The position numbers and the translations under genes are program-made. Below are positions 1-13,351 of a stretch of DNA of 64,000 bases, one piece after another. Source of the stretch: Symmetrospora coprosmae (taxonomy: Eukaryota > Basidiomycota > Cystobasidiomycetes > Symmetrosporaceae); the NCBI GenBank assembly GCA_008802785.1, contig VUYT01000046.1:28593-92592 (forward strand), read 5' to 3'. The notes under the pieces are model-generated. The model was given only the letters and a program-made list of their open reading frames with translations, had not been told where the DNA came from and searched no databases. The stretch's first letter is position 1. Each line of letters opens with the position of its first letter.

Positions 1-440
1 TGGTCAGGATTGGCTCGTCCCGCTCCCCAAACGTTGCACACTGACCGGCCGAGGTTGAGCGCACGGGGGCAGCTCCACCGCTGGTCCCAGCCTGCTTTGC
101 TAGGTTGCCTGCCTTTGCTGCAACTCCTCGAGCGGCCATGCTTGCTTGCTTGATTGATCTGGTCAGTCGGGTGGCTGCTGGCAGAAGTGTGACCAGCACC
201 AGAGGGCGCCACGGCCGGGCTTGACTGCCGGTGGGTCCCGCGGAGAAGCTCCTTCTCTCATGAACAGTCAACCACCTTGGCAGTGATCCTATACTGACAC
301 AACGAGCGCTCCAGCAGCTATCAACTCGCACTGCCTTGGTCTATCGCTACATGACGCACGCTCTCCAGCCCCCGGCCCGCACATCCGGACATTCTTTCCG
401 CTTGCTCAGACACATGCGAGACTGACGGGCCAGCTCGTCG
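1..440. other. 3' flank of ATG4, no gene seen
   Basis: This stretch lies downstream of the ATG4 stop codon and runs to the window edge. I see no open frame with family motifs and no RNA gene. It probably holds the ATG4 3' untranslated region and part of an intergenic spacer. Confidence 0.4.
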
Positions 441-3400
441 CTATTTCCTGACTGTAGCATCCGATTTGGTGCTCTCATCCGAGATCTGTCGTGGGCGCAG
501 ATACTCTGCAACCGCACTGGCTCGAGCCAGGCCCTCCCATCCGGCGTCCCTATCTGCCGAGTCCACCGATGACCCCGCTCGAGCTGACGTCGCGCCGTGC
601 GGTGTTGATCCGGCTTTCGAGACAATGACTGCGTCCAGATCCTGCCCTGAGCCGAGAGTCTGGGCGGGAGAGTCGGCAGCCGTGTTCCGCCGGGGCAGGA
701 CATGCGGAGGAGTGATCCCTGCGGATGCAGAGACAAAAGAACCAACATCTGACCCGACGGTGCCTTCCCGTCTGTGGCGCTTGGGTATCGAGCCAGCGGA
801 CTGCGGTGGTGACGTGCTCGTCCGAGCTGACGCGGCCGCTTCAGTCCAGTCGTCTTCTTGCCCTGCCGGTCCCTTTGCGGAACCAGCTCCAGGGACCTCG
901 CCAAATCCGGGGCTGTCCGCCTCTTCGCGAGCCTGGCCAAACTCTTCATCCTCATCGCTTGATTTGCCAAAAGCGCCTTCCGACTCGGACTCGTCAATGT
1001 CCCAGTCGTCGCTGTCAAGGTCGTCAAAGCTTTCCTCTGCGGGGTGCCCTCTTCCTTGTAGTCTTGCCGACTCGCTTACGCTCGACCGCCCACCATCTCG
1101 CGATGCGGGCGCACCTGCGGCTGCGTTCGCGCTCGGGCTGAGCGGAGACACAGGGACGATATGCGACCCGCTAATGGTCCTGTTCATCCCGGGGCCCTTG
1201 CGCATCCACTTAGGCATCTCGTCCATGATGTGTACGAGCGGGGTGCAGCTCGCTTTCATCTCCTTCATCCTCGCGCGCAGGTCCAGCCACTCGTCATGCG
1301 TGCGACAGAGAAGTCCGACAAGCATCGACGGGTCCAGGCCGGTGATAGCCATCTTTCGCACCTTTTCACTGTGAAACGAGCCGAGCTCGTGCATGGCGTA
1401 CGAGGAGCAGAAGAAGTCGTCCAGCTCTCTGCGCTGCGGATCGCCCGTACCGTTCGGCGAGTCGGGTGACATGGGCAGGGTGCTGGCTGCAGCCACGAGC
1501 GAGTCCGCTATCGCAACACTCTTGACAGCTGTTTTCGCATGGTGCGGGTCGATGTAGAAGAGGCTGTCTCCCTGCGCGCCGACGAAGTAGTATGAGGACG
1601 ACGGGCGTCCGCCGGCAATGCCTACGCACTGTGGGAGTGCGAAGTACCGCTTGATGGACTCGTGGTAGATCGGATTGACGCCATTCAGCCCCAGACGAAG
1701 CGGGACGAGGATGAGAACTGGGCGCGTCCACTCCCCTGTTGAGCGCTTGCCAGGAAGACCAGGACTTGGTGCGCTTTGTGCATGCCCGCTCGCAACGCCG
1801 ATGACCTCGCTCTCATAGACTGTGGTGTCGATGGCCAGAGCCACACCGATGTTCGCAGCTGGGAAGCCATTGGCGAGCGCCGCGATTGCCCCAGCGGCTG
1901 TTGAGGGGCCGAACCATTCGCCCACTTGCTTACCCAGCCGCTCGCCTTCAGCAGCGAAGTGGTGGATGGAGAAAGGCGAGGCGGCTGTTGGGGTGTCGAG
2001 GAACCAGGTTAGGAGACGAACGTATGTAGCGTACTGCTGCTCCGTGCCGAAAGAGCGACGCGAATCTGATGCAGGGAATGAGGAAGTCTGGGGACTGCCG
2101 GGCGGCGCAGGCGTCAGGGGGCGCCGGAAGTCTGGCCGAAGCATTGAACACCATGTCAGATGAGCGGTCGGATTGCCGTGTGTACCACCACCTACTCACC
2201 TCTGCCGAGATGCGCATTCAAGAGAGCGTTAGCGAGCAGACTCTGGCCCGTCCGCAGCATGCATCCCCAGCCCGTATCGCTCGTCAATCCCGCATCCTCT
2301 TTCGCGCCTGCTGGTGCCGGGCTGGCGGCCTGGCTGCTCCGGCCGATGCTGCTGCTGAGTCCGCTGATCATGCTTGACCATGCATTCGAGACGACGGCCA
2401 CAGCTGCGGTCGATGTTGAGGGAGCGACCGTCCGCGGTATTCCAGGGAATCCAGAGCGGTACGTGAGCTGTATGCGAGAGTAGAAATCGAGATAGAAGGA
2501 TGCAGGCCAGCCATGAGTCTTTCCAGTCGGAACCGAAGTATTCAAATCGGTATCCCTGTTAGCTGACGTTGAGCCTGTCGCATGCTGCTCGTACGAGGAC
2601 GAGCGCGAAGAGGCTAGGCTGGAGCTCGGAGACGGCGATAACCGCCTGGATGCGGCAGCTGTGTTCTCGAGCGTCGCGGCAGGCTGCATACTCTGGCGGT
2701 AGGGAGAAGCGACAGGCGTGGAGTTGCCGCCCTTGAAGGCAGAGAGGAACGCTGCGGACTTCTGTTTGAGCGGCGAGACCATCGGCTGAGGTGCCGGAGG
2801 CGGCGAGAGTGGCTGCTCCTTGCTCGGCCCCGCAGAGCGCCCGTGACTGTCGTTGCTGCTCCTCGCACTGCTGCTCGACTTGCTCAGTCGGCGCTGGACT
2901 TTTTCACGCGGGCTGACCTTGCGCGAGGCATCTGGGCCCCCCTGCCCAGAGACGGTCGCCAGCGTGCTCACGCTGCCATTCTTTCCGGAGAGTCTGGAAA
3001 GATCGTCTATCGCCTGAAGATCAGATGGAGCACGCCATCCGTCGTGTCGCACTCCGAGGAGCCATATGTCATCTGGACACCGGTCGGCGTTGCTGTCCGA
3101 GTCGGTTAGGAACTGCATTGCCCGGCCCAGCATGCGGTCCAGCCCCCCTAGCCCCCCTAGCCTGCCTGGTACCGCCGCCTTTTGCGCAGCTTTTGCAGAT
3201 TCCGTCTGTGTGCTCGACGGCCCCGCAGGCTCAGGGATTTGTGCAGCCTTGGGCGATGTGGAGAGGGTCGCAGAGCGTCGTCTGGCGGTGGCGGAGGACG
3301 AGTCCGCTGTTCCTCCTCCTCCTCCTCCTGGCCGCCGGAAGAACTTGCTTGGGGAAGTTGCAGTGCCGTTGAAGGAGCGCACAGACGCAGTGTCGTCTGT

Positions 3401-4163
3401 TTTGCTATCGCGGCGCTCCTGAAGGACGGGTGAATGGCGCATCGTGTTGAGCCAGCCGCCGGTGCTCGCTCGCAACGGCGGCGCGGGCCCAGGCGGATCC
3501 TCGCCGTGGCTTTGTGGCTGGGGGGAACCAACCCTCTGCGAGAAGGCGTGCTGATGCTGCTGGGATCCAGAGGGTATGGCAGCGTAGTAGGGAGATGCTG
3601 GCTGCTGCTGCTGCTGCTGTTTGCTCCGGATCACATCGCGCGTCTCGGAGCTCGAGGAGCGCGAGGCGGCGGAGGAGGACGAGTACGAGTTCTGCCTGCT
3701 TTGCACGATAGGAAGCACAGAGGCGTAGTAAGCGTGGTGCACTTTTCGTTGCTGCTGCGATTGCTCTGCTGGTGGAGAGGGAGAGGAGGAGCGGGTGGGA
3801 GGGATGCACGTGTCGTGCCATGGTCAGCTCGAGCAAGGGACAGCGACGGCGGAGACGGTCAGGGCGGGCGCCGTGCACCTGCTACAGGTCGCAAGACGCA
3901 CCAGAGGATACAGCACTCGGAGACGCCAGTGTCGATGCATCAGAGCGCTTTCCGTGTACACCTGTACTGTCACGCTGTTGTCCGAGCTGCTGTCTGGACC
4001 TTGGCCTCCTCAGGAACCGGCTCCTGCGGCCAGGGGACAGCGGCGTGACTAGCGGCTGCGGCGATGCAGGCGACTGTCTGACGGTGAGCTGATTCGTCGA
4101 ACTTGACGTGGTCCCGTCATCAGAGCTGCGTGACTGATCCTGCTTGTCCCTCTGCTTTCCCAT
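441..4163 (-). CDS. ATG4: Autophagy cysteine protease ATG4
   Basis: Family role: the cytosolic protease that trims ATG8 before its conjugation to phosphatidylethanolamine and later releases it from membranes. Coding exons on the minus strand are 4163-3902, 3768-2200 and 2131-441, giving about 1173 residues. The catalytic core is split by the last intron (68 nt, donor GTGAGT). The nucleophile is in TDTGWGCMLRTGQ (Cys about 590). The Asp/His pair is in YIDPHH (about 805 and 807), after GGRPSSSYYFVG. Roughly 550 residues of Ser/Pro/Gln-rich, probably disordered sequence precede the core, and an acidic Ser-rich tail follows it, so the protein is far longer than the roughly 400-500 residues of yeast or animal ATG4. 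The first intron's acceptor reads CAGCAG, so one residue may be optional. I chose ATG 4163 because the frame has no earlier ATG before a stop; a further 5' exon is possible. Confidence 0.9.
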
Positions 4164-4647
4164 TGCTGCCGTGTTTCTGCTGGTCTGCTCGGAGGTCGCG
4201 GTCGCCACCGAATCACCTGCTCGACGACGAAGCGATTAGATGAGGGCGTGCAATCCGACAGCAGCACAGCAGCTTGCGACTGGGCTGGTCTAAGTCAGCG
4301 CTGATCGGGACGCTCGCTGGTCGACGTGCTTTGCGAGGAGGGAGTAAGCGTATGCATTTGGAGGCCAACACCCTTGTCCCTGCAAGGGCGCGAAGAAGCC
4401 CCAGGCGGACGCTCGACTCCCGACAACCAACCATCTGATACCGACAAACGCGGGCAGGAGGAGCAAGCGTACGGCGAGAGCGAGCGGCGAATGCCAAAGG
4501 ACAGTCCAACAACTCCTCCTGTCAGGCGAGAGCTAGCAAGACCTGCGCCTCGCTCGCGTGTACCAAGGGACCCTCTGGATATACAGCGGGGTCACCAGCT
4601 TCTACAGCCTTTGCCGCGACCGACTGGCGACGCTTTCCACAGCCAGC
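4164..4647. promoter_or_regulatory. Divergent upstream region ATG4 / TFB1
   Basis: About 480 bp separates the two start codons, so both promoters and 5' leaders must lie here. On the minus strand a CTAAT-type branch sequence followed by GAGCAG near 4222 could be the end of a 5'-leader intron of ATG4. No TATA box or known operator was recognised. Confidence 0.4.
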
Positions 4648-6946
4648 ATGGCGTCTCCCGTGCCTTCTTCTTCCTCAAAGGGCAAGGCGCCTATCCTGTG
4701 CCAGGCCGCGACCTCGTTCAAGAAGAAGCCCGGCTCGCTCGTCCTGAGCAGAAGCCAGCTGGCATGGGAGAACAGCAGCAGCAACAAGGAGGCAGAGCTC
4801 ACGTTTGATGTGCGGAGACTGAACTGTGAGTCCATACTCATCACTCCGTTGAAAGCGGATCCGGGAGAAGCTGAGGAGCGGTGGCATCTCGCGCCGGAAG
4901 CTCTGTTCATGTCGAAGGAGGGCGGAGCGAAGGTCGTCCTCAAGGTCGGCGTACTCGACATCATAGGCGGTACGAACGAGGACAGCTACAACTTCACGTG
5001 AGTGTGCCTGTTTAGCCTGCGGTCCGGCTGGCAGCTGACGGAACTGACTGACTCTGTGCAGCTTCACCTCTGGCCCTTCTGCCGTGTCGGACCGCGAGCA
5101 CTTCAAGCGCGAGATCTCGACCATGATAGCGAGGAACCGGGCGCAGGCGTCTTCGAATGCTGCAGCGCAGGCCGCAGCAGCGGCTCCTGGGCCGAGCACA
5201 GCGTCGAGTGCAGCCCCATCCCCGTCTGCAGGCGGCAGCGGCGGCGCTTCTGACGCCTTCAATGGGCTGCCTAGCCCTGCGCAAGTAGCGGCACAGGCAT
5301 CGTCGGTGCTCGCAAATGGCAGAGCCTCGCCTGCGCCCGGCTCCTCCGCCACCCCTGCACCGGCAGCTGGTCCGACCGATCCGACAAAGGACTGGACGCT
5401 GCGCCAGAGACTGCTCAAGACGAACCCAGAGCTGCTCAACCTGCACATTGAGCTTGTGCGCACGGGCCAGATCACCGAGGAGGAGTTCTGGGAGGGCAGA
5501 GAGTATCTGCTTCTAGCCGAGTCTGTCGCCGTCTCGCAGAAACAGGGGCGGAATGCCATCATTGTCGACCCTAGGCCGGAGCAGGGCGAAAACGGCGAGA
5601 CAAAGATCAAGCTCAGTCAGCAGCTCATCAAGGACATTTTCGAACAGTACCCCATTGTTGCCAAGGTCTATAATGACAATGTACCCGAGCCGGTCAGTAC
5701 AGGATGCAGCCTGTCGGAGCGCTGCGCTGGGCTGGGGCTGATGGCAGGGTAAACATCTGGCTTCCACCTGCCATTCATAGCTCGCAGAAGCCGAGTTTTG
5801 GCATCGCTACTTCCACTCGAAGCTATTTGACCGGCATCGGACGTCAGGGCGGAGCAACCTCGGCACCGGCTCTTCATCTGGCATCGAAGACGACATCATC
5901 TTCGACCGCTATCTCGACGATGAGGACGACGATCTCGAGCCCAAGAACCTGCCAGCGCATGCTGTGGAGAACGTGTATCGCCTCCTCGATCTGGCAGCCA
6001 CGGAGGAGGACCATGGCGAGACCGGAAACGCGAAAGATTACACCATGCGCGCGGGCGGGCAGCGGAAGAGTCTTCCTCTCATGCGGCGCTTCAACGAGCA
6101 CAGCGAGAGGCTGTTGACACAGGCGCTGTACGTGCGATTGAAGCGATCATGTCAATGGGCAAAACTGACGGGCATTACTGCCTTTCCGATAGCGGTGCGC
6201 AAGAGGCAAGGACAACGATCGATGGTGGAGATGCAGGAGCTCGAAAGTACTATGACGATATCATCCTAGAAGATCTGCAGGGCGGACAGACGGACACCTT
6301 CATCCCGCTAGATGTGCGCGACCGCGAGAACATGTATGAAGGGATGGGCAGCGCCGGCACAACAACATCCGACAAGGAGAATGACGGAGCCAATCTGGAT
6401 GGGGTAGCAGGAAGCAGGAAGCGGCGGAGACTGGATACAAACGAGGAGCAGGCTGTCTGGGAAGAGTCGGAGCACGCCTTGGCACACTGGCAGCCGGATC
6501 TCGGCAAGGGCTTCCACTTCTCTCGGAGTAGCGCACGCCAGGCCCTGCAATCGCTGCACACGCACAACACGGCAAGGCACTCTGGCTCGAGCGGCGTCTC
6601 TTCCTCGAAACAACAGTTCCCGGAGACGGTCCTGCGCAGCATGCTGTCGTGCCAGGCGTCGGCCAACGAGTTCCTCCGCCACTTCTGGTCGGCCATTCTC
6701 CCGTCGAACCCGTCCGACTTTGGCTACTCGGCAGCGAGCATGGCTGCTCCTGCGCAGAAGGCGGCAAAGGCAGTCAGGATGATGGGGTACCTCGAGAAGA
6801 CGCAGGAGCGCGTCGACACCATCGTGCAGCAGTCTCAGATCGTGCCTGGGACGGACGCGGTGGCCGTTAGGGAGGCACTGGAGCCGTGCCTGATGGCCGT
6901 CAGGAAGGCCATGGCGTTCTACAAGGCCAAGCTGGGAAAGATATGA
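4648..6946 (+). CDS. TFB1: TFIIH core subunit TFB1 / p62 (GTF2H1)
   Basis: Structural subunit of the nuclear TFIIH complex, which acts in RNA polymerase II initiation and nucleotide excision repair. Exons 4648-4997, 5062-5692, 5781-6127 and 6193-6946 join in phase to about 693 residues. The first 125 residues resemble the p62 PH-like domain. A Pro/Ala-rich linker follows. The BSD-type motif ITEEEFWEGRE comes next. The second conserved block EAEFWHRYFHSKLFDR begins exactly at the third intron border, which supports that splice. A helical C-terminal region with the block FLRHFWSAILPS closes the protein. The start is the ATG at 4648 in the context CAGCATGG, from which the PH-like domain begins immediately. 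Confidence 0.9.
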
Positions 6947-7436
6947 CAGCGGCACTTGTAGACTGCTGTTGTTACCAGGAACAGGCAGATGAAGCTCCCA
7001 GCGGCGGCCGTGTTCCGATCCGATCACTGATCAGATTATGAGATCAGATCAGATAGCGGGCTGTACGCCGCGCAATGACCTCAAGTGATCAGAGTGGGAA
7101 GGCATGAGTGCAGAGCCTTCCTTGTTGTACTTGAGGCGAGTACGACGCACGCGCATGAAGCATCGCCTAGCGTCACCTCTGCCCTTGTGCGTGTCACCCT
7201 TCCTGTGAGCCTAACTCCGCCTCTTGAAGCCGCCCGACCGCTGGAACCGACCGCAGCCGAGGTGATCCGCTGTCCGCGTGCGCGTGCGCCCGGCCGCCAC
7301 GACCCACCCCCTCGACTCACTTCTTCCCTCATCTTGGCCCCACCTGCACTCATACGGGCCTGTCCACACGAAGCCCTTTCGGACAGATCAGCACTGGGGA
7401 TAGCGCAGTCAGCGGCTCCTCACGCTCAGAGCCGCC
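6947..7436. other. Intergenic spacer TFB1 to ABC transporter
   Basis: This 490 bp carries the TFB1 3' end and the ABC transporter promoter. Near 7020-7050 there is a cluster of GATCAGAT-like words (GATCCGATCACTGATCAGATTATGAGATCAG split across the stretch). I see no gene. The transporter start is in an excellent context, GCCGCCATG. Confidence 0.4.
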
Positions 7437-10400
7437 ATGTCCTCGCCGCAGCAGAGTGGAGGGACTCCGCTTGGCCTGGGTCACGGGCTGAATCGACCTG
7501 AAAGTCGCCTCAGCTCGGTCGCATCCGCCTACTACACGGACGAAGGCGATGGCAGCTTCACCGATGCTGGCACCATCACCCCAGGTGCTCGAGACACCGA
7601 GACTGAATCTCAGTACTTTTCCGATGCGCGCTCCAACCTTCCCAACCAGTCGACAGCCAGTTTGGCCGCTGCCCCTCCTTCTGTCAGGCACTTCGCGCAG
7701 ACACCATCGCAGCAGCAGCAGCAGCCAGACCCATACTATGCTCATACTGCGCACGCTGTGCCTGCAAGTGCGAACGAGCAGCTCTCCGACGGTCTTGGGG
7801 TTGTCGCCCAAACCGCCCCTGCTCCTGCCAACGACCAAAGTCATGCACCGACACCTTCGACAGCTCAGGCTCACCAGTCTTCAGACTCGCCACGCGCCTC
7901 TATCGACGATGCTACGCGTCGTGCCTATGAGGAAGACCCTATCAGGGATGCAGAAGCTAGCGGGAAGGGCGAGAAGCTTGGCGTGGCGGAAGGAGCAGCG
8001 GAGATTGTCAACCGCCAGGTTGCCATGGAGGCACCCCTGAAGCCGGTTGATGGGTACGCTCTGGAGTCTGGGCAAACTACCACCAACCGGGCCACCGTCG
8101 ATGATACCGTGCCGCGCGGTCAGCCTGTCACAGAGAAGCCAGTCCCTTCTCCCGTGTCCTCCACCTCAAGTCGCGACAGGCGGGACGACACGATCGTCGA
8201 CATCGAGAAGAGGCCAAGCAAGAGAGAGATGTCCGAGAAAGACTCTGATACCGTTGAAGAGAACGAGAAGGGCAAGAAGAAGAAGGGCAAGAAGGCGAAG
8301 AAGGAGAAGCCGGTCGCACCGGAGGACAACCCGGACCTAGCCCACTTCACCCCTGAGCAGAAGAGGATCATTCTCGCGCAAACAGAGATGGGCAACGAGG
8401 GCCGCACCGTGACGTACTTTGATATTTTCAGGTATGCTACAAAGGAAGAGCTCGCCATCAATCTTATTGGCTTGATTGCAGGCGCTGCAGTGAGTCGCGA
8501 CAACGCGAGTAAAGCTACCAACGGGAAGAGCTAAAGAGTCATGCCTTGCCTATGTCACCAGGCCGGAGTCGTCCAGCCTCTGATGACGATTGTCTTCGGC
8601 AACCTCACGACGTCGTTCACGGGCTTCGCCAATGCCCTGGCACTCGGCCAAGATCCTGCACCATTTCGAGACTCGCTATTCTCGCAGGTCAACCAGTCGT
8701 CGCTCTACCTCGTCTACATTGGCATCGGCACATTCTGTACCACGTACATCCAGATCTTTACGTGGACCTGGACGGGCGAGCGTATCACCCGGCGGATCCG
8801 AGAGGCCTACTTGCGGAACGTCCTGCGCCAGAACATCGGTTTCTTTGACAAGCTGGGACCGGGAGAAGTCACTACACGAATCTCTTCCGACCTCAACATG
8901 ATCCAGAGCGGAATTTCGGACAAGGTCCCAATGGGTGAGCCCTGCACGTCCGCATCCTACGCTGTGCCGTTGGCGGACATCAGGCTGAAAGTATGCTGCT
9001 CTGCCCAGCCGCCCAATACCTATCGCAGTTCGTCGCCGGTCTCACCATCGCATATGTCAAGAATTGGAGGATTGCGCTGGTCCTCAGCGTGATTCTGCCG
9101 TGCATCATGATCGCAGGTGGTGTTATGGGCGCCAGCGAGTCGCGCTTCAAAACCAAGGTGAAGCCATCACGTTGGACACCTGTGGGCTTTGCAGAAGCTG
9201 ACGTTGACGTTGTCGCGCTGTTGCAGATGCTTGCTTTTGTTGCCGAGGGTGGTACGCTCGCGGAAGAGGTTATCTCGTCCATCCGGACCTCGAGGGCATT
9301 TGGCACCGAGCACAAGCTCGTCGAGCTCTACCAGATCCCGAACGCCAAGGCTCTTTATAACGGACGTCGGCTGGCTTTCTGGATCGCCGTTGGCTTGACG
9401 AGTGAGTTCACGCGTCTCATAAAGGCTCGCCTCATGCACAACGCTGACCTGCGGACCTATGCCTCGGCCTCCCGGCAGTCATGTGAGTCAGGCAGTCTGA
9501 TATGCTACGACAAGGAGCGACACGGACTGAGCGCCTTCTTCTATCTCGCCAGGTTCTTCTGCATCTACAGCGGCTACGCTCTTGCTTTCTGGTGGTCATC
9601 GATTCTCATCGTTCGGGGACAAGCCATATCGGGCGATGTCATCACAGTCATATTTGCGGTCTTGATGTGATCTGAGTCCATTTGAGCGTTCCCCGCGGTC
9701 GAAGACCAAAACGCTGATGCCGCCTGCCTGCTCTTACCTAGAGGGAGCTTCAGCTTGACTCTTCTAGCCCCAAACATTCAGGTCATCGCTGCCGCTGTAG
9801 GAGCTGCCAACAAGGTCCTTCACACCATCAGGCGCGTACCGCCCATCGACTCATCTAGTGACGCCGGTGCGGAACCTTCAATCGAGGGAGAGATCCGTCT
9901 GGAGAACGTGTCTCTATGGTATCCAAGTCGGCCCTCCGTCAAGGTACTGGATAACTATAGCGTCACGTTCCCGAGGGGTCAGATCACTGCTCTCGTGGGA
10001 AGCTCGGGCAGTGGCAAGAGCTCCGTGATCTCGCTCATCATGCGCTTCTACAGTGAGCTGGGACAACGCCTTTCGACTTCATTGGGATCCGGCTGAGTCT
10101 GGCCCATACTTCACGCAGACGTGCTCGATGGGAAGATGTATCTCGACGGCAGGGACCTGGTCGACGTCAATGTCCGCCATCTGCGTGCCAATATTGGCTA
10201 CGTCCAGCAAGAGCCAGTTTTGTTCGCCACAAGCATCTGGGAAAACGTGGCTTACGGTCTAGTCAACACTGCCTTCGAGGGCGAGTCCGAGGAGGTCCAG
10301 CGCAAGATGGTCAAGGCTGCTTGTCAGCTGGCCAACGCCGACACCTTTATCACCAACCTCCCGGACGGATACGACACCTCTATCGGCGAGCGAGGTATGC

Positions 10401-13225
10401 TCCTCTCCGGCGGCCAGAAGCAGCGCATTGCCATCGCTCGCGCCGTTGTGTCCAACCCACCAATCCTGCTGCTCGACGAAGCGACTTCAGCTCTCGATAC
10501 GACGAGCGAGGTCCTGGTGCAGAAGGCGCTCGATCAAGCTGCCACTGGACGAACGACCATCACTATCGCCCACCGACTGTCGACCATCAAGGAGGCGCAC
10601 AAGATCGTGGTCATGTCCGCCGGCAGAATCATCGAGTCTGGCACGCATAACGATCTGCTGTCGAATCCCGAAGGGGCATACGCCGCGCTAGTCAAGGCGC
10701 AAACCCTGAAGGAGCAAGACGAAGCTGCTGAAGCAAGCGAAGACCGGACTGAGGGCGACACAGATGGTAGCTTGGAGCGGCAGGAAGCTCGTGAAACAAG
10801 GGAAGCCGAGAAACGTGGCACGCTCAAGCGCAGCGGTACCGGTAGATCGGAGGCGAGCGCCATTCTCGAAGAGCAGAAGCAAGCCAGGGAAGAGGAAGAA
10901 AAGAACCGCAAGGAACCCGGCCTTGTTCGGTTGCTCTATCGGCTCATCGCCAGCATTTGGGAGGTCAAGCTCCACTACTACCTTGGTACGATCGCTAGCA
11001 TTGTCTCTGGCGCCTCATATCCGGTTTTCGCTATCCTGCTGTAAGTCAGGCTGACTTGGGTTGCGGCGGACTGTACGATGACTGACTCGCTTCACGCGGA
11101 ATGAACTTTTCAGCGGAGGACTCACTGGCGTCTTTGGTTCCATCACGAACGAGGAGCTACGCTCGGGAGCCAATCGACTCGGACTCTACATGTTCATTGT
11201 TGTGAGTGATGCTGCTAGTAGTGTCCGCCGTGATTTGCGGCCATTACCCTTCCACAGCCTAACGCCTGGCCCTTTAGGCCATTGTCTCGTCTCTCGCCAG
11301 CTTCGTACAGACCTACTGCTTTGGCTACACCTCGGAGTACCTCGCCAAGTCTCTTCGCAGCCGGCTTTTCGCGGCTACGCTCCGGCAGGACATCTGTTTC
11401 TTCGATGAAGATAAGAACAATACTGGCAATCTGACCAGCGCCATCAGCGAGAAGCCGCAGAAAGTAAATGCAGCTTGCGGAACCACGCTTGGCGTCATTC
11501 TGCAGGGAATGGTGACCGTCGTCGTTGGCTGCATCGTTGCGCTTGCCGTAAGTCACTTTCGAGCTCGAGATGCTCCGAATTCCCGGGAGCTGATGCAGCC
11601 GTCTCGATTCCGCAGTATGCATGGAGAATCGCACTTGTCGGTATCGCTCTCATTCCTCTAACATTGTCAGCGGGCATCATTCAGCTCAAGGTCGTCAATC
11701 AGAAGGTATGGCCGTACTCCGCGACGCGCGCGCGACGAGAACCTTAGCTAAGAAGGTCCTTCCGCGGCATGCCTTACAGGATGAGAAGACGCGCAAAGCA
11801 CATAGCGCATCGTCGCAGATGGCTTGCGAGCAGGCTGCAGCCATCCGTACTGTCGCCAGCCTTACGCGTGAGCAAGGTGCCTGGGAGACATACTCGGAAT
11901 CTCTCGGTAGGCTGCGGTCATGATCAGTTGTTCAGCTATAGTAGACTCTGCTGATACCTCGGTTCTTGCACTCCTCGCTCAGATGGTCCTATGCGAGTCA
12001 ACAATCGCACCGCCGTCTACTCGAACGCTCTTTTTGCGTTCAGTCAGGCATCACTCTTCTTCATCCTATCTCTACTATTCTGGTTCGGTAGCAGACAGCT
12101 GGCAAATGGCAACGTCCAGAGTGGAGACTACTTCGTTGCGCTCATCGCGACAGTTTTCGGAGCTACCCAAGGTAAGGAGCTGCCCTTGAAGGCCCGCTAA
12201 TCCTCAGCGCTTCCGCCACAGTGGTTAGGAAGCTTCTGTGCGCGCTTTACTGACGCGCGTTGCCTACAAACATGACAGCCGGAGGCGTTTTCGTCTTTGT
12301 TCCAGACGTCTCGTCGGCGAAGTCTGCTGCATTGGCCATCGTGCATCTTCTCGATAACGAGGTCGAGATTGACGCGAACAGCAAAGAGGGCAAAATGATC
12401 GACGGTGCTCAAGGCGAGCTCGTCTTCAGGAACGTCCACTTCCGCTACCCAACTCGACCAGGCGTTCGCGTACTACGCGGGCTCGATATCACGGTCAAGC
12501 CTGGGCAGTTCGTGGCTCTCGTCGGGCCATCCGGTTGCGGCAAGAGCACCATCATCCAGCTCGCAGAGCGCTTCTATGACCCTCTCACTGGTTCTGTCGA
12601 GCTCGATGGCCAAGACTTACGTTCACTGAACGTGAAGAGCATGCGAGAGAATCTAGCGCTCGTTAGCCAAGAGCCAACATTGGTAGGTCATGCTTTGTCG
12701 CGTGGGCCCAATGATCTCACCCTCTAACGCTATACAACCCCTCTCGTGCAGTACGACGGAAGCGTTCGCTTCAACATCACACTCGGAGCCACGCAGGAGG
12801 TCTCGGAGCAGGACATCATTGACGCTTGCAAGAGCGCCAACATCTATGATTTCGTCATGACTCTCCCGGACGGACTCGACACGCTCGTCGGCGGCAAGGG
12901 AAGTCAGCTCTCTGGTGGACAGAAGCAGCGTGTCGCCATTGCGCGTGCGCTAATCCGCAACCCGAAGGTTCTCTTGCTGGACGAGGCGACCAGTGCGCTC
13001 GACTCGCAGTCAGAGAAGGTCGTGCAGGCGGCACTCGACAAGGCGGCCAAGAATCGGACAACGATCGCTGTCGCGCATCGACTTTCAACGATTCAGGGCG
13101 CGGACGTCATCTACGTCCTGAAGGACGGCCGAGTGGCCGAGAGCGGCAATCACTCGGAGCTCATTCGCAAGAAGGGCATCTATTTCGAGCTCGTGCAGCA
13201 ACAAGCTCTCGAAAAGAACGCTTGA
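7437..13225 (+). CDS. Full-size ABCB (MDR/Ste6-type) ABC transporter
   Basis: Predicted membrane exporter of the P-glycoprotein/Ste6 family, with order TMD1-NBD1-TMD2-NBD2. Exons: 7437-8489, 8562-8934, 9009-9157, 9227-9401, 9479-9482, 9553-9666, 9742-10052, 10119-11040, 11114-11201, 11278-11547, 11616-11705, 11780-11906, 11983-12171, 12279-12682, 12752-13225, about 1580 residues. The first 300 or so residues are hydrophilic with a Lys-rich patch. NBD1 shows Walker [10 protein letters not shown], signature [10 protein letters not shown], Walker [13 protein letters not shown] and H-loop AHRLST. NBD2 shows [31 protein letters not shown] and AHRLST. Both sites look catalytically complete. An acidic/basic charged linker joins the halves. 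The fifth exon is only 4 nt; it is needed to give [14 protein letters not shown], which matches the conserved family block. Substrate cannot be told (drug, lipid or pheromone). Confidence 0.92.
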
Positions 13226-13351
13226 TGAGTGGAGGGCTATGCTGGTCTTCGGAGTTAGGGCGAGGTGGTGGCGTCTATGTACTGCTCTTGCTGCTGGTGT
13301 TCCAATCTAGATGCTCTAGGCACGTCTAATCTAATATCACTCTCGCTTATC

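Noticed and set aside
3405-3878. Alternative ATG4 start in another frame near 3800
   Set aside because: That frame does not reach the catalytic exon; the two-exon model joins in phase and reads on into the protease core.
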